Counted from the first letter of the stretch, positions 17,892-26,995 are shown. The stretch is 64,000 nucleotides of DNA from Klebsiella sp. WP3-W18-ESBL-02 (GCF_014168815.1 NZ_AP021972.1:1922001-1986000), one strand, 5' to 3'. Numbers and translations are program-made. The notes: a model not told the origin generated them from the letters alone.

Positions 17892-19397
17892 ATGTTTTGC
17901 AGGAACGCGGTTTCTCCCTCATCATTTGAAATGGAGTTTCAACTTTCAGAACTAAGGCCCATTTTGAACGTCACCGCCGTGCTTCGCCAGGCCGTCTCAC
18001 GCACGCCCTGGTATAAAAAACGCAAAAGTTATCGAGTTCTCTTCTGGCGTGAAATCACCCCCCTTGCTGTGCCCATCTTTCTGGAAAATACCTGCGTTTT
18101 ACTGATGGGTGTACTGAGTACATTCCTCGTCAGTTGGTTAGGCAAAGAAGCGATGGCCGGCGTGGGCCTGGCCGACAGCTTCAATATGGTGATCATGGCG
18201 TTCTTCGCCGCGATTGACCTTGGGACCACGGTGGTGGTGGCCTTCAGCCTGGGCCGACGCGACCGGCGCAAGGCGCGGGCGGCGGCGCGTCAGTCGCTGG
18301 TCATCATGACCTTGTTCGCCATCGTGCTGGCGGCGGTGATTCACTATTTCGGCGCGGAAATTATCAATATTGTGGCCGGAGATGCCACGCCGGAAGTGAA
18401 AGCGCTGGCGTTAACCTACCTTGAACTGACCGTGTTGAGCTACCCGGCGGCGGCGATTGCCTTGATTGGCAGCGGTGCGCTGCGTGGTGCGGGAAACACC
18501 AAGATCCCGCTGATGATAAACGGCGGCATGAATATCCTGAACATTATGATCAGCAGCGTGCTGATTTACGGGGCCTTTGGCTGGGATGGCCTGGGGTTCG
18601 CCGGAGCCGGGCTGGGGCTGACGATTTCGCGCTATATCGGCGCGGTGGTGACTATCTACGTGCTGATGGTCGGCTTTAATCCGGCGTTGCGCATTCCGCT
18701 TAAAAGCTACTTCAAACCCCTGAACTTCGCCATCATCTGGGAGGTCATGGGCATTGGCATTCCGGCGAGCGTAGAGTCGGTGCTGTTTAACAGCGGCAAG
18801 CTGCTGACGCAAATGTTCGTCGCCGGGATGGGGACTGACGTTATCGCCGGTAACTTTATCGCTTTCTCGGTGGCGGCATTGATTAACCTGCCGGGTAACG
18901 CGCTGGGCTCAGCGTCGACCATTATTACCGGTAAACGTCTTGGTACCGGCCAACTGGCGCAGGCGGAACGGCAGCTGCGCCATGTATTCTGGATGTCGAC
19001 GATTGTGCTCACGGTGATTGCATGGGGAACCGCACCGTTTGCCGGACTGTTTGCCTCGTTCTATACCCATGAGCAGGATGTTAAAGACGTGGTGAAAATC
19101 CTGCTGTGGATGAACGCTGCTTTTATGCCTATCTGGGCTGCTTCGTGGGTGCTGCCAGCCGGTTTTAAAGGTGCTCGGGACGTACGCTTTGCGATGTGGG
19201 TGTCTATGCTGAGCATGTGGGGCTGTCGCGTGGTGGTGGGCTACGTGTTGGGTATCGTGCTGGGATGGGGGGTCGTCGGCGTCTGGATGGGGATGTTCCT
19301 CGACTGGGCTACCCGCGCCGCGCTGTTCTATCGCCGTCTGATTACCGGGCGCTGGGCGTGGAAATATGCGCCAGCGAAGAAAGAGGATGCCGCATAA
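17892..19397 (+). CDS. yeeO: MATE-family transporter YeeO
   Basis: Inner-membrane multidrug/toxin-extrusion transporter; the E. coli protein exports FMN and FAD. It has 501 residues with about 12 hydrophobic segments; VPIFLENTCVLLMGVLST and GSGALRGAGNTKIPL are MATE-type signatures. The ATG at 17892 has AAGGA only three bases away; the next ATG (17931, MEFQLSELR) has no ribosome-binding site, so the start is uncertain. As in E. coli, the gene lies between two tRNA-Asn genes. Confidence 0.92.
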   Translation: MFCRNAVSPSSFEMEFQLSELRPILNVTAVLRQAVSRTPWYKKRKSYRVLFWREITPLAVPIFLENTCVLLMGVLSTFLVSWLGKEAMAGVGLADSFNMVIMAFFAAIDLGTTVVVAFSLGRRDRRKARAAARQSLVIMTLFAIVLAAVIHYFGAEIINIVAGDATPEVKALALTYLELTVLSYPAAAIALIGSGALRGAGNTKIPLMINGGMNILNIMISSVLIYGAFGWDGLGFAGAGLGLTISRYIGAVVTIYVLMVGFNPALRIPLKSYFKPLNFAIIWEVMGIGIPASVESVLFNSGKLLTQMFVAGMGTDVIAGNFIAFSVAALINLPGNALGSASTIITGKRLGTGQLAQAERQLRHVFWMSTIVLTVIAWGTAPFAGLFASFYTHEQDVKDVVKILLWMNAAFMPIWAASWVLPAGFKGARDVRFAMWVSMLSMWGCRVVVGYVLGIVLGWGVVGVWMGMFLDWATRAALFYRRLITGRWAWKYAPAKKEDAA

Positions 19398-19491
19398 CCG
19401 CCTGATTGCGGTGAAAATCGGCAAAAAAAGTCAGTTTTCAACCTGATTGCAGATTAAATCAGCAAACGCGTAATTTTCTGCAAATCAGGCT

Positions 19492-19520
19492 TTGACAACC
19501 ACGGGGCACCCCGATAATAT
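19492..19520 (+). promoter_or_regulatory. Promoter of tRNA-Asn copy 2
   Basis: TTGACA (19492-19497), 17 bases, TAATAT (19515-19520): close to sigma-70 consensus. A GC-rich GCGCCTCG discriminator-like stretch follows, as expected for a stringently controlled tRNA. Confidence 0.92.
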
Positions 19521-19538
19521 GCGCCTCGTTCACACGAT

Positions 19539-19614
19539 TCCTCTGTAGTTCAGTCGGTAGAACGGCGGACTGTTAATCCGTATGTCACTGGTTCGAGTCC
19601 AGTCAGAGGAGCCA
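19539..19614 (+). tRNA. tRNA-Asn(GTT), copy 2
   Basis: Identical in sequence to the copy at 17694 but on the plus strand, with CCA encoded. Leader GTTCACACGATTCC and the downstream terminator are shared with copies 3 and 4. Confidence 0.98.
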
Positions 19615-19619
19615 AATTT

Positions 19620-19647
19620 AAAAAGCCTGCTTTCGAGCAGGCTTTTT
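19620..19647 (+). terminator. Terminator of tRNA-Asn copy 2
   Basis: Stem AAAAAGCCTGCT/AGCAGGCTTTTT with TTCG loop. Because both ends are A/T-rich it works in both directions and also faces the 3' end of amn. Confidence 0.92.
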
Positions 19648-19698
19648 GCTTTCCTGCGTTCAGGAAAATCCCCGGCGTCGCGTGACCGGGGGCAGTAT

Positions 19699-21147
19699 TT
19701 AGCGGAAAGGCGGTTCGTTAAAGGTCCGCAGCTTACGTGAATGCAGGCGATCGCCCTCTGCGCGCAGCAGATCAATGGCGCGAATGCCAATTTGCAGGTG
19801 TTCGGAAATTGCACCCTCATAGAAACGGTTGGCCTGACCGGGCAGCTTGATCTCGCCGTGCAGCGGCTTATCTGACACGCACAGCAGCGTGCCGTAGGGT
19901 ACGCGGAAGCGATAACCCTGTGCGGCAATGGTTGCACTCTCCATATCAATAGCCACCGCGCGGCTGAGGTTGAAGCGCAGCGCGGAAGCCGAGTAGCGCA
20001 GCTCCCAGTTGCGGTCGTCGGTCGTCACGACCGTACCGGTACGCAGACGCTGTTTGACTTCTTCTCCCGGCATCCCGCTGACCTGCTTGGTGGCGTCGTA
20101 CAGCGCGCGCTGTACTTCTGCAATGCTGGGGATCGGGATATCCGGCGGCAGCACGGCATTAAGGACATGGTCATCACGCAGATAGGCGTGCGCCAGCACA
20201 TAATCGCCGATAGACTGGCTTTCACGCAGACCGCCACAGTGACCAATCATCAGCCAGACATCCGGGCGCAGCACTGCCAGGTGATCGCAGATGTTTTTGG
20301 CATTAGAAGGGCCTACGCCAATATTGATAAGCGTAATCCCCTGACCCTCTTTGGTCATCAGGTGCCAGGCCGGCATCTGATGTTTCTTCCACGCCAGGTC
20401 GGAGATCGCCTCTTCTGGCGCTTCGGTATCGGCGGTGATCCAGATCCCCCCGGCGCAGGAAAGGGAGACATATGGGCTGTCCGGGTCGAGGATCTGGCTA
20501 CAGCCCCAGCGCACAAATTCATCGACGTAGCGGGTATAGTTGGTAAACAGCACAAACGGCTGGAAGTGCTCGACCGGCGTCCCGGTGTAGTGGCGCAGAC
20601 GCGCCAGCGAGAAGTCTACGCGGCGGGCATCGAAGTGCGACAGCGGGTAAAACTCGGTGGCGTGGGTTAAGCCGTCCGCCGTTTCATCGCCAATCTGCGA
20701 GAGTTCAGTCGTCGGGAAAACGCGGGTCAGATCGGCGCTCATGGAGCGATCGAGATTCAGGCCGTCAATAACGTAAGGGTAGGGGATCTCATGCTGCGAC
20801 AGGCCTACTTCGATATGCGCGTCGTAGTCTTCATACAGTAATGATAATTGCTCCAGCAGATAGCCGCGGAACAGCGCTGGATGAGTGATGGTTGTGGTGT
20901 AGCAGCCTGAGTGGGTAAATCGGCCGAAGGCGCGCGTTTTCTGCGCCTTGTGCGCGCAGCCGCTCCAGGAGACGGAAAGCTGAGGATAGACAAAAAGTCC
21001 GTTGGCCCGCGCCTCGGCGCTGGGCAGCGAGCGATGGTCAATAAACAGACGAATCGCGTCACGTAATGCACTTACCGATTGATCGTACAGCGACTGGAGT
21101 TTTTCCAGCGCCTGCTCTGGGGTCAGACTCACGCCCGTGTTACTCAT
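19699..21147 (-). CDS. amn: AMP nucleosidase
   Basis: Hydrolyses AMP to adenine and ribose 5-phosphate, controlling the AMP pool. It has 482 residues (484 in E. coli) with near-identical sequence through the C-terminus (RTFNEPPFR). An N-terminal AMN-specific domain comes first, then a nucleoside-phosphorylase-like fold with NIGVGPSNAK, IGHCGGLRESQ and VAIDMESATIAAQG. Good ribosome-binding site AAGGAG before the ATG. In E. coli shiA and other genes lie next to amn; here the neighbours are tRNA-Asn and ldtA. Confidence 0.96.
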   Translation of the reverse strand: MSNTGVSLTPEQALEKLQSLYDQSVSALRDAIRLFIDHRSLPSAEARANGLFVYPQLSVSWSGCAHKAQKTRAFGRFTHSGCYTTTITHPALFRGYLLEQLSLLYEDYDAHIEVGLSQHEIPYPYVIDGLNLDRSMSADLTRVFPTTELSQIGDETADGLTHATEFYPLSHFDARRVDFSLARLRHYTGTPVEHFQPFVLFTNYTRYVDEFVRWGCSQILDPDSPYVSLSCAGGIWITADTEAPEEAISDLAWKKHQMPAWHLMTKEGQGITLINIGVGPSNAKNICDHLAVLRPDVWLMIGHCGGLRESQSIGDYVLAHAYLRDDHVLNAVLPPDIPIPSIAEVQRALYDATKQVSGMPGEEVKQRLRTGTVVTTDDRNWELRYSASALRFNLSRAVAIDMESATIAAQGYRFRVPYGTLLCVSDKPLHGEIKLPGQANRFYEGAISEHLQIGIRAIDLLRAEGDRLHSRKLRTFNEPPFR

Positions 21148-21341
21148 CGTTCGCTCCTTGTGTCAGGTCTGCGGCTTTTCCCGATAGTATGTCAGCGGCT
21201 GATGAAACAAAAGCGCCAGGCCGCTCACTTATAACAACTGATTAACCTTTAACCATATTCCTGCCGTGAGAAGGCTTTTGCGGCGCGGCGGGGGAAAAAA
21301 GCTATAATTAACCGATATCTGCCGTGAATGAGGAAAGGGAC

Positions 21342-22274
21342 ATGGGACCTCGTAGAAAACGTTTATGCGCGCTGATGCTGCTGATGGCTAGCCAAAGCGT
21401 ACTGGCTGTGACTTATCCATTGCCTCCGGAAGGGAGTCGCTTAGTGGGCAGCACGCTGCACATCACGGTACCGGCGGATAACCGCCTGCCGCTGGAATCC
21501 TTTGCTGCGCAGTATGGGCAGGGGCTGAGTAATATGCTGGAGGCCAATCCCGGCGTGGACGTATTCCTGCCGAAATCAGGCTCGACGCTGACGATCCCAC
21601 AGCAGCTCATTTTGCCTGATACCGTGCGCCAGGGGATCGTGGTTAACGTTGCTGAAATGCGTCTCTATTACTACCCGCCGGGTAGTCATACCGTGGAGGT
21701 GCTACCGATTGGGATTGGCCAGGCCGGGCGAGAGACGCCGCGTAACTGGGTCACCGCCGTTGAGCGTAAGCAGGAAGCCCCAAGCTGGACTCCGACCGCC
21801 AACACCCGCCGTGAATATGCTAAACGCGGTGAAAGTCTGCCCGCGTTCGTTCCCGCCGGGCCCGATAACCCGATGGGGCTGTACGCGATTTATATTGGGC
21901 GGCTTTATGCCATTCATGGCACTAACGCGAATTTCGGGATCGGACTGCGCGTCAGTCAGGGCTGTATTCGCCTGCGCAACGACGATATTAAATACCTGTT
22001 TGACAATGTGCCGGTGGGGACGCGGGTGCAAATTATCGATCAGCCGGTGAAATATACCACCGAGCCGGACGGTAGCCGCTGGGTGGAGGCGCACGAGCCA
22101 TTGTCGCGCAACCGCACAGAATTTGAATCCGATAACAAAGTTCCGTTGCCGATGACGCCTGCATTGCGTAGTTTTACCCAACAGGCAGGCGTGGACGTGA
22201 GCCGGGCACAGGCGGTTCTGGATCGACGCTCCGGGATGCCGGTGAATATCAGCGCTTCGCACGCCACGCTGTAA
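21342..22274 (+). CDS. ldtA: L,D-transpeptidase LdtA (ErfK)
   Basis: Periplasmic enzyme that links Braun lipoprotein to peptidoglycan. ATG 21342 follows AGGAAAGGG and gives 310 residues, the E. coli length; the GTG 18 bases upstream is rejected. A signal peptide (to about residue 20, SQSVLA) is followed by a LysM-like segment (about 40-90) and the YkuD catalytic domain. There, IHGTNANFGIGLRVSQGCIR holds the His and nucleophilic Cys. In E. coli ldtA is beside cobT; here amn, yeeO and two tRNAs lie between them. Confidence 0.95.
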   Translation: MGPRRKRLCALMLLMASQSVLAVTYPLPPEGSRLVGSTLHITVPADNRLPLESFAAQYGQGLSNMLEANPGVDVFLPKSGSTLTIPQQLILPDTVRQGIVVNVAEMRLYYYPPGSHTVEVLPIGIGQAGRETPRNWVTAVERKQEAPSWTPTANTRREYAKRGESLPAFVPAGPDNPMGLYAIYIGRLYAIHGTNANFGIGLRVSQGCIRLRNDDIKYLFDNVPVGTRVQIIDQPVKYTTEPDGSRWVEAHEPLSRNRTEFESDNKVPLPMTPALRSFTQQAGVDVSRAQAVLDRRSGMPVNISASHATL

Positions 22275-22329
22275 CCCGTTTTGATGAAACGAAAAAGCCC
22301 GCCTGTTGCTCGCCAAAGCCCTTCACTGA

Positions 22330-22357
22330 CCCGCATTGCTGCACTGCGGGTTTTTTT
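22330..22357 (+). terminator. ldtA terminator
   Basis: CCCGCA/TGCGGG stem followed by seven T. An upstream AAAAAGCCCGC (22292-22302) could pair with the same 3' arm, giving a longer alternative hairpin. Confidence 0.8.
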
Positions 22358-22372
22358 ATTATGAGGAACGCC

Positions 22373-23353
22373 ATGAAATACGTCATCGTTGGTAGCGGAA
22401 ATATCAGCAATACCTACCTGCGTGCCGTGGAGCATATTGAGGGCTCCACCATTGTCGGCTGTATCTCTCGCCGCGGCAGAACGCCGCAGGCCGCGGGCGA
22501 TCTACCGTGTTGGCCCGATCTGTCCGCCGTTGATCGTGACTATGACGCGGTCATCGTGGCGACGCCTAATGGCCTGCATCATCAGAGCGCAATCCAGGCT
22601 GCTGAGGCGGGAAAACACGTGCTGGTGGAGAAGCCTCTCGAGATAACCTTGTCCGCCGCCGATCGTATGATTGCCAGCGCCGAAGCAGCGGGCGTGGTGC
22701 TGGCCGTTGCGTATCAACGGCGGACGCGGCCCGATAACATGGCCCTCAAGGCGCTACTGGAAAGCGGGGCGTTGGGAAAACGTTATTCGGTGGATGTCTC
22801 GTGCCGCTTCTGGCGCGATCAGGCCTATTACGACAGCGCTGACTATCGCGGGGGATACGCGATCGATGGCGGGGGCGTGTTTATTCAGCAGGGCGCACAC
22901 CATATCGATAACTATCTCTGGCTCTTCGGCATGCCTGTAAGCGTCACCAGCGAACTGGCGACCTTCGCGCATCAGATGGAAGCCGAGGATCACGGCGCGG
23001 CGATATTTCGCCACGCCGATGGCATGATCGGGACATTCGTCGCCTCCACCTGTGCACGTCCCGGCTTTTCTGCGCGCCTGGAGTTTTCCTGTGAAAAGGG
23101 TTCCTTCACCGTTACAGATGACCGCATCACCCAATGGTATATTGACGGCATTGATAACCCGAGTGAGGGCTTGCCGGAAACCCGTAGCGAAGGGGCGCAC
23201 AGCGCCGTGGTCACCGATACCTTCGGTCACCAGGCTATCCTGCGCGATTTCGCCAACGCGGTGGTCAGCGGCGCGGCTCCGCTGTGCAGCGGCCGCGACG
23301 CGCGTCGGGCAACCGAGCTGGTGTTGCAGATTTATAAAAGGAGAGTGGAATGA
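22373..23353 (+). CDS. Gfo/Idh/MocA-family oxidoreductase (first of two)
   Basis: NAD(P)-dependent sugar or polyol oxidoreductase family; substrate not deducible. The N-terminal Rossmann fold is YVIVGSGNISNTYLRAV, and HVLVEKPLEI holds the EKP motif whose Lys is catalytic in the family. The C-terminal alpha/beta domain shows DGGGVFIQQGAHHID, with the conserved Gly and His. It has 326 residues from ATG 22373, which has GAGGAA just before it; the ATG four codons earlier overlaps that site. The next gene overlaps by four bases, so they form an operon. E. coli K-12 has no counterpart at this place. Confidence 0.8.
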   Translation: MKYVIVGSGNISNTYLRAVEHIEGSTIVGCISRRGRTPQAAGDLPCWPDLSAVDRDYDAVIVATPNGLHHQSAIQAAEAGKHVLVEKPLEITLSAADRMIASAEAAGVVLAVAYQRRTRPDNMALKALLESGALGKRYSVDVSCRFWRDQAYYDSADYRGGYAIDGGGVFIQQGAHHIDNYLWLFGMPVSVTSELATFAHQMEAEDHGAAIFRHADGMIGTFVASTCARPGFSARLEFSCEKGSFTVTDDRITQWYIDGIDNPSEGLPETRSEGAHSAVVTDTFGHQAILRDFANAVVSGAAPLCSGRDARRATELVLQIYKRRVE

Positions 23354-24291
23354 GTGACGTGGTGAACTGGGGGGTACTGGGCTACGCCCGTATTGCCAAA
23401 AATTCGATTATTCCGGCGATTACCCGCGCGGAGAACGCGCGGCTGTATGGCGTCGCCTCGCGTAACCAGGCGGAACTTCCGACCGGTGAGTGGGCGCAGA
23501 ACTACGGCGACTATGCCGCGCTGTTGGCGGACCCGGCCATTCAGGCCGTCTATATTCCTCTGCCCAATTCGCTGCATAAGGAGTGGGTTATTCGCGCGCT
23601 GGCGGCAGGTAAGCACGTGCTGTGCGAAAAACCGATTGGGCTGAATGCGGCGGAAGCGCAGGAGATGCAGCAGGCGGCGATACAGCATAATCGTTTGCTG
23701 ATGGAAGCCTTTATGTATCAGTACACCGACCGCGTGCGGGTGATCAAACAGGTGCTGGAGAGCGGGGTACTGGGCGAGCTTCGCCATATTAACGTGTCGT
23801 TCCGTTTCCTGCTCGATCGCCCTAACACCATTAAGATGCAGCCAACGCTCGGCGGCGGCGCGCTGTACGATGTGGGCTGCTACCCGGTGAACTTTGTCGG
23901 CATGGTGACCGGGCGCTTGCCGACGCAGGTGCGAGCGCTGTGCGAAACCGAGCAGGGGGTGGACACCAATCTTTCGGCGCTTTTGCAGTATGATGACGGC
24001 CTGATTGCCAATATTCATTGCGGATTCAACGCTTTTGGTCGCAATTATGCGGAAATCATCGGCAGTAAAGGGATGCTGATCATCGATAAACCGTTCCTTG
24101 ATGACGCCGGCGCGCTGCATCTGCATACCGCCGAAGGCGTACGCGAGCTGCCGGTTAGCGAGTCCGATCGCTATCAGGCAGAGATTCGCCATTTCTCCAG
24201 CGCAGTGCTCAATCAGCCATCGCGGTTGATTCCGCTGACGGAAACGGTGCGCAATATGCAGGTGCTGGATCAGATTCGCGCCGCGCTGTAG
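23350..24291 (+). CDS. Gfo/Idh/MocA-family oxidoreductase (second of two)
   Basis: Same superfamily as the gene before it but only distantly similar. It has 313 residues, Rossmann start WGVLGYARIAKNSIIPAI, LCEKPIGLNAAEA (catalytic Lys) and GGGALYDVGCYPVNF. The latter is typical of the dihydrodiol/xylose/glucose-fructose dehydrogenase-like branch. Ribosome-binding site AAAAGGAGAG lies inside the upstream gene. The pair may act on successive intermediates of one sugar, but no transporter or kinase is linked. Convergent with the EamA gene 22 bases away. Confidence 0.8.
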   Translation: MSDVVNWGVLGYARIAKNSIIPAITRAENARLYGVASRNQAELPTGEWAQNYGDYAALLADPAIQAVYIPLPNSLHKEWVIRALAAGKHVLCEKPIGLNAAEAQEMQQAAIQHNRLLMEAFMYQYTDRVRVIKQVLESGVLGELRHINVSFRFLLDRPNTIKMQPTLGGGALYDVGCYPVNFVGMVTGRLPTQVRALCETEQGVDTNLSALLQYDDGLIANIHCGFNAFGRNYAEIIGSKGMLIIDKPFLDDAGALHLHTAEGVRELPVSESDRYQAEIRHFSSAVLNQPSRLIPLTETVRNMQVLDQIRAAL

Positions 24292-24313
24292 CCGAGGGTT
24301 GCCCGGTATGGTT

Positions 24314-25195
24314 TTATCGGGCAAACCGCCGTGAACACACAACGCACAAAATGACGCCGAGGGTGACCCAAAACATTTGCGGATTGACCGTCTCATGAAT
24401 CAGCCCGGCGGAAAGCGCGAGGCCAAAAAAGGGTTGCAGTAGCTGTAGCTGCCCCACGGCGGCGATGCCCCCGGCCGCCAGCCCCTTGTACCATAAAATA
24501 AAACCTATCAACATGCTGAATAGCGACACGTAGCCCAGCGCCAGCCAGGTGGGCAGGGTGTAGGCTGCAAAGGTGGTGGGCCAGTAAATAAAGGTAGCAA
24601 CCAGCATGAACGGCAGCGATAGCGTCAGCGACCAGCTGATCGCCTGCCAGCTACCCAGTTCGCGGGTTAAGGTTGCTCCTTCCGCGTAGCCAAGGCCACA
24701 GACCGCAACAGCGGCAAGCATCAACATATCTCCTGTGAATGACAGCGAAGCGCTTTGTGACAGGGCAAAACCGGCGACCAACAGGCTGCCGAACAGCGAA
24801 AATATCCAGAACGCCGCGCGAGGTCGCTCGCCGCCGCGCAGTACGCCAAAAATTGCCGTAGCCAGCGGCAGCAGCCCGATGAAGACAATCGAGTGGGCGG
24901 CGGTGATGTAGCGTAGCGCGAGCGCGGTAAGCAGCGGAAATCCGATGATCACCCCAAATGATACCGTCAGCAGGGGTATAATGTGCCCGGCGTTCGGGCG
25001 CGGCTGACGAAAGCTCTGAAGCAGCGTCACGGCCAGTAGTCCGGCGATAGAGGCGCGTAAAAAGGTGAGAAAGAACGGATCCATTTCCAGCACAGCCACC
25101 CGCGTTGCCGGCAGTGAGCCGCTAAAAATCATGACCCCGAGTAGGCCGTTGAACCACCCGGTGGTGATAGGTGTATTTCGCTTTTCAGTCTCCAT
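24314..25195 (-). CDS. EamA/DMT-family transporter
   Basis: Inner-membrane drug/metabolite-type carrier, 293 residues, with ten hydrophobic segments in two EamA repeats (for example GLLGVMIFSGSLPATRV and LALGYVSLFSMLIGFILWY). Substrate unknown; many relatives export amino acids or their analogues. Divergent from a MocR-type regulator, with a 87-base shared promoter region, which suggests the regulator controls it. Confidence 0.82.
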   Translation of the reverse strand: METEKRNTPITTGWFNGLLGVMIFSGSLPATRVAVLEMDPFFLTFLRASIAGLLAVTLLQSFRQPRPNAGHIIPLLTVSFGVIIGFPLLTALALRYITAAHSIVFIGLLPLATAIFGVLRGGERPRAAFWIFSLFGSLLVAGFALSQSASLSFTGDMLMLAAVAVCGLGYAEGATLTRELGSWQAISWSLTLSLPFMLVATFIYWPTTFAAYTLPTWLALGYVSLFSMLIGFILWYKGLAAGGIAAVGQLQLLQPFFGLALSAGLIHETVNPQMFWVTLGVILCVVCSRRFAR

Positions 25196-25282
25196 CTCAC
25201 GCCCCTTAGCGTTGTGTCATTGTGGCGGCGATGGTAGTTTTTCCTATCTGATACAATCAAATTATTGTCATGGATACATTGC

Positions 25283-26617
25283 ATGAAGGCGCGCTATAAA
25301 ACCCTTGTTGACGATTACGCGCGAGCGATCTGCAGCGGTCAACTGACGGCGGGAACCCGACTCCCCACGCATCGGCGGCTGGCCGCTGAACACCGTATTT
25401 CGCTGGCGACGGCAACCCGGGTTTATGCCGAGCTGGAGGGGATGGGGCTGGTCAGCGGTGAGACCGGGCGCGGTACCTTTGTGCGTGAGATTGCGTTGGC
25501 GGCTGGGCACGGCATCGATCAGCAGGCGATCGCGGCCGACGTGCTGGATCTTAACTTTAACTATCCATCGCTCCCCGGCCAGGGCGAGCAGCTGCGTGAA
25601 GGGCTACGGCAGCTTGCCGCCGAGGGGGATATTGAATCACATCTGCGCTACCAGCCGCATGCGGGTAGAGCGGCAGAGCGGGAGATTATCGCCCGGCATT
25701 TACGCGTCAGCGGTCTGGCAACGCAGCCGGAAAATGTGCTGATCGTCAACGGCGCTCAGCACGGGCTGGCCGTGGCGGTGATGGGGTTGCTGCGCCCTGG
25801 CGACGTGGTGGCGGTAGACGCGTTGACCTATCCCGGCTTCAAGGCGTTGGCCGCGCTGTACCAGCTTGAGCTGCTCGCTATCCCGACGCTGGACGAGGGG
25901 CCTGATTTTGACGCACTGGCCAGCCTGTGCCAGCGTCGTCATATTCGCGCTATTTATGCGATGCCGACGTTGCACAATCCGTTAGGGTGGGTGCTGAGCG
26001 CTCGCCAGCGGCAGCGTCTGGCGTCTATTGCCCGCGCGCACGATTTGCTGATCATTGAAGATGCTGCCTACGCCTATCTGGTGACCCAACCGCCGCGACC
26101 GCTGGCCTGTTATGCGCCGGAACGCACGGTCTACGTCAGCGGCTTTTCAAAAGATGTCGCGACCGGGCTGCGGGTTGGGGTAGTGGTATGCCCCGCCGCC
26201 TATCGGCAAGGGCTGGAACGCGCCATTCGTGCCACCGTATGGAACACGCCTTCGCTCATAACGGCGCTGATCTGTCGGTGGATCGAGAACGGTACCGTTG
26301 CGCGCCTGGCAACGCAGAAGCGGCGGGATGCGCGACTGCGCCAGCGTATTGCTCGCGAGTGCCTGGGGGCGTTACCGTCGGTGAGTCACCCGAATTCCTG
26401 GTATATCTGGATCCCACTGGCAGAAGAGGGGCGGGCGGACCGGGTGGCCAGGATGCTGATGGACAAGCAAATTTCAGTTTCAACCGCCGAACCGTTTTGC
26501 GTTTCAACGGCTATCCCGCAGGCAATTCGCGTGGCGTTAGGCTCGGTATCGATAGCGCAGCTGCGTGCCGCGATGATCGCGGTGCGTGAAACCATTGAAT
26601 ATGAACAGAGTCGGTGA
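25283..26617 (+). CDS. MocR-type PLP-dependent transcription regulator
   Basis: GntR winged-helix N-terminus (about residues 1-70: AGTRLPTHRRLAAEHRISLATATRVYAEL) fused to an aminotransferase class I-like domain. PLP-site residues are visible: YAMPTLHNPLG (Asn), IIEDAAYAYL (Asp) and VSGFSKDVATGLRVG (the lysine). It therefore probably senses PLP or an amino-acid adduct rather than acting as an enzyme. It has 444 residues from ATG 25283; the in-frame TTG six codons upstream is unlikely. Most likely target is the divergent EamA gene. Confidence 0.85.
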   Translation: MKARYKTLVDDYARAICSGQLTAGTRLPTHRRLAAEHRISLATATRVYAELEGMGLVSGETGRGTFVREIALAAGHGIDQQAIAADVLDLNFNYPSLPGQGEQLREGLRQLAAEGDIESHLRYQPHAGRAAEREIIARHLRVSGLATQPENVLIVNGAQHGLAVAVMGLLRPGDVVAVDALTYPGFKALAALYQLELLAIPTLDEGPDFDALASLCQRRHIRAIYAMPTLHNPLGWVLSARQRQRLASIARAHDLLIIEDAAYAYLVTQPPRPLACYAPERTVYVSGFSKDVATGLRVGVVVCPAAYRQGLERAIRATVWNTPSLITALICRWIENGTVARLATQKRRDARLRQRIARECLGALPSVSHPNSWYIWIPLAEEGRADRVARMLMDKQISVSTAEPFCVSTAIPQAIRVALGSVSIAQLRAAMIAVRETIEYEQSR

Positions 26618-26634
26618 AGGGAAAGTCGAAAAGC

Positions 26635-26662
26635 AAAAAGCCTGCTCGAAAGCAGGCTTTTT
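26635..26662. terminator. Bidirectional terminator between the MocR-type gene and tRNA-Asn copy 3
   Basis: AAAAAGCCTGCT/AGCAGGCTTTTT with CGAA loop. It is the same element as behind Asn copies 2 and 4, here closing both the tRNA (minus) and the MocR-type gene (plus). Confidence 0.92.
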
Positions 26663-26667
26663 AAATT

Positions 26668-26743
26668 TGGCTCCTCTGACTGGACTCGAACCAGTGACAT
26701 ACGGATTAACAGTCCGCCGTTCTACCGACTGAACTACAGAGGA
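26668..26743 (-). tRNA. tRNA-Asn(GTT), copy 3
   Basis: Identical in sequence to the other three Asn genes; minus strand, CCA encoded. Confidence 0.98.
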
Positions 26744-26761
26744 ATCGTGTGAACGGGGCGC

Positions 26762-26790
26762 ATATTATCGATGTCCTACCGGCTTGTCAA
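26762..26790 (-). promoter_or_regulatory. Promoter of tRNA-Asn copy 3
   Basis: Minus strand TTGACA (26785-26790), 17 bases, TAATAT (26762-26767), the same boxes as copy 2, with GCGCCCCG discriminator. Confidence 0.9.
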
Positions 26791-26867
26791 AGGGGGAAAA
26801 GCGTAAATCTGTTCGTTTGCTGACAATTTCAGCAATTGTGCGCCAATTGATTATTTTCGCCGCGCTT

Positions 26868-26884
26868 TGCACCGTGAAAGTGCA
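26868..26884 (+). promoter_or_regulatory. NtrC enhancer site of nac
   Basis: TGCACCGTGAAAGTGCA fits the NtrC consensus TGCACC-N5-GGTGCA with one mismatch. It lies about 112 bases upstream of the -24 box, the distance expected of an enhancer for a sigma-54 promoter. From memory, nac of Klebsiella aerogenes is driven in this way. Confidence 0.8.
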
Positions 26885-26979
26885 GATTTACCCCTTATGG
26901 GGCATACGGCAATCTTCTGACTGGGCGAAAAAAGGGCTTCAGCAATAGGTTTCACTGGGTTTAACACGTTTTTAAAAAC

Positions 26980-26995
26980 TGGCAAGCATCTTGCA
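26980..26995 (+). promoter_or_regulatory. Sigma-54 promoter of nac
   Basis: TGGCAAGCATCTTGCA matches the -24/-12 consensus TGGCACG-N4-TTGCA with one mismatch, with GG (26981-26982) and GC (26993-26994) correctly spaced. Transcription should begin near 27005 and give a leader of about 45 bases. Confidence 0.9.

Noticed and set aside
23332..24396. 354-codon minus-strand ORF
   Set aside because: Antisense to the second Gfo/Idh/MocA gene; Arg/His-rich shadow translation.
25065..25286. 73-codon plus-strand ORF in the EamA/MocR gap
   Set aside because: Mostly antisense to the EamA gene start; no family resemblance.
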